Positions 33,434 through 34,014 of a stretch of 34,014 nucleotides of DNA are shown here, in pieces. This stretch comes from Bacteroidota bacterium (GTDB lineage Bacteria > Bacteroidota > Bacteroidia > NS11-12g > UBA955). Each line of letters begins with the position of its first letter. Position 1 is the first letter of the stretch. The DNA is taken from contig JAQCBH010000024.1 of assembly GCA_027621365.1 (NCBI GenBank), positions 1 through 34,014 of the forward strand, written 5' to 3'. A program made the position numbers and the translations under genes. Under the pieces are notes generated by a model. The model did not search any database. It saw only the letters and a program-made list of their open reading frames with translations, and was not told the DNA's origin.

Positions 33434-34014
33434 TTATCGACCACACAATTCCTTGTACTCGCAATAAGCACACAAGCCGTGCCCTTCGCGCAGCATCTCG
33501 AATTCCGACTTGTCTCGCGGCAAATTGTTCTCGATATCAGTGGTCAAGGCATACATCTCTTGTGTTTCACTAGCCACGACTTGAATGAAACTGGCTATCT
33601 CTTCGGCCTGCAAATCAAGCGCAACTTCTTCGTACTCGGGTTTAAAAAAGACGACACAAGCTTCGATGTCCTGAGTAGAAACTCCCAGGTTTTCGGTGGC
33701 AAACAAGGCATAACCCAACAGTTGCTTTCTGAACTTATCGGGGTCTTTCTTGCCGGTTTTCCAATCCAAAATCAGCACCTTGTCGCCTTGCGGAATCAAG
33801 AAATCGACCTTGCAGTAGGCTTTCAATCCCCCCACACGGGTTTCACCATAGCCTTCGGGTTCGATGATGGCCGATTGAAGCTCTACATCAGACAGTGCCA
33901 ACAATCGCTCCCAGGCGGGTGAATCCAAAAAACGAAACACCATATCCTTGACCGCAGTCTCTATTTCCTGCTGGGGTATGCTCTCAAGTGTCTTGTAATG
34001 AATCTCAAAAAAGC
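33434..34014 (-). CDS. PD-(D/E)XK nuclease with C-terminal iron-sulfur cysteine motif, 5' end outside the window
   Basis: The 3' part of a RecB-like nuclease gene. The frame stays open from the window edge through 33434, and the residues encoded between the edge and the first internal ATG (33943) are in frame, so the true start is outside. The active-site motifs are GLKAYCKVDFL, giving the conserved aspartate, and LILDWKTGK, giving the D-x-K element of PD-(D/E)XK enzymes. The tail CAYCEYKELC has the CxxCx5C spacing found in Cas4, AddB and related nucleases that hold a 4Fe-4S cluster; the fourth cysteine should be in the missing N-terminal part. Role in DNA repair or recombination is likely. 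Whether it is a free nuclease or the end of a helicase-nuclease cannot be told. Confidence 0.85.
   Translation of the reverse strand, partial: FFEIHYKTLESIPQQEIETAVKDMVFRFLDSPAWERLLALSDVELQSAIIEPEGYGETRVGGLKAYCKVDFLIPQGDKVLILDWKTGKKDPDKFRKQLLGYALFATENLGVSTQDIEACVVFFKPEYEEVALDLQAEEIASFIQVVASETQEMYALTTDIENNLPRDKSEFEMLREGHGLCAYCEYKELCGR

Noticed and set aside
32851-33471. ATG 33471 as the start of the 33420 gene
   Set aside because: It would start inside the nuclease gene, upstream of the promoter box, and put 17 polar residues before the signal peptide.

Overview
The window looks like chromosomal DNA of a member of the Bacteroidota. The evidence is several secreted proteins ending in type IX secretion (T9SS) sorting domains of type A ('YPNPS'-like) and type B (gliding-motility-associated C-terminal domain), a TonB-dependent receptor followed directly by a DUF4249 lipoprotein, many short lipoproteins, and promoters of the Bacteroidota form TAnnTTTG. 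Base composition is close to even and fairly uniform. I see no rRNA, tRNA, insertion sequence, phage gene or CRISPR array. The genus cannot be named from what is here.

Layout. (1) 1-2921, plus strand: a secreted family 16 glycoside hydrolase (laminarinase-like), then a family 1 glycosyltransferase whose N-terminus is cut off by a one-base frameshift in a run of five C. (2) 6706-2918, minus strand: a tight operon of TonB-dependent receptor, DUF4249 lipoprotein and a small secreted protein. (3) 6965-10557, plus strand: a three-gene operon of DUF4956 membrane protein, an inner-membrane-anchored CotH-like/beta-helix protein and a VTC-domain (polyphosphate-polymerase-like) protein. (4) 10567-14003, minus strand: a CRTAC1-type FG-GAP/ASPIC lipoprotein and an aldo/keto reductase. 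(5) 14034-17949, plus strand: a secreted WG-repeat protein, two lipocalin-like lipoproteins and a small membrane protein. (6) 18137-20217, minus strand: a YbdG-type MscS channel and a DUF3050 protein; then a small basic orphan protein on the plus strand. (7) 20811-22600, minus strand: two coupled envelope lipoproteins of unknown function. (8) 22750-29856: three large T9SS cargo proteins, one on the plus strand (L-type lectin plus SprB repeats) and two overlapping on the minus strand. (9) 30037-34014: monomeric NADP-dependent isocitrate dehydrogenase, a MazEF-type toxin-antitoxin pair, a secreted hypothetical protein and the 3' part of a PD-(D/E)XK nuclease that runs off the window.

Most of the content is cell-envelope biology: glycan hydrolysis and transfer, outer-membrane uptake, surface adhesion and export by T9SS. 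The most system-like group is the DUF4956/CotH-like/VTC operon, which pairs a kinase-fold protein with a polyphosphate-polymerase-fold protein and sits behind a 10-bp inverted repeat. A second theme is transcriptional: at least five genes have a perfect TAnnTTTG box only 3-7 bases before the start codon, which suggests leaderless or nearly leaderless mRNAs and helps choose the real start codons.
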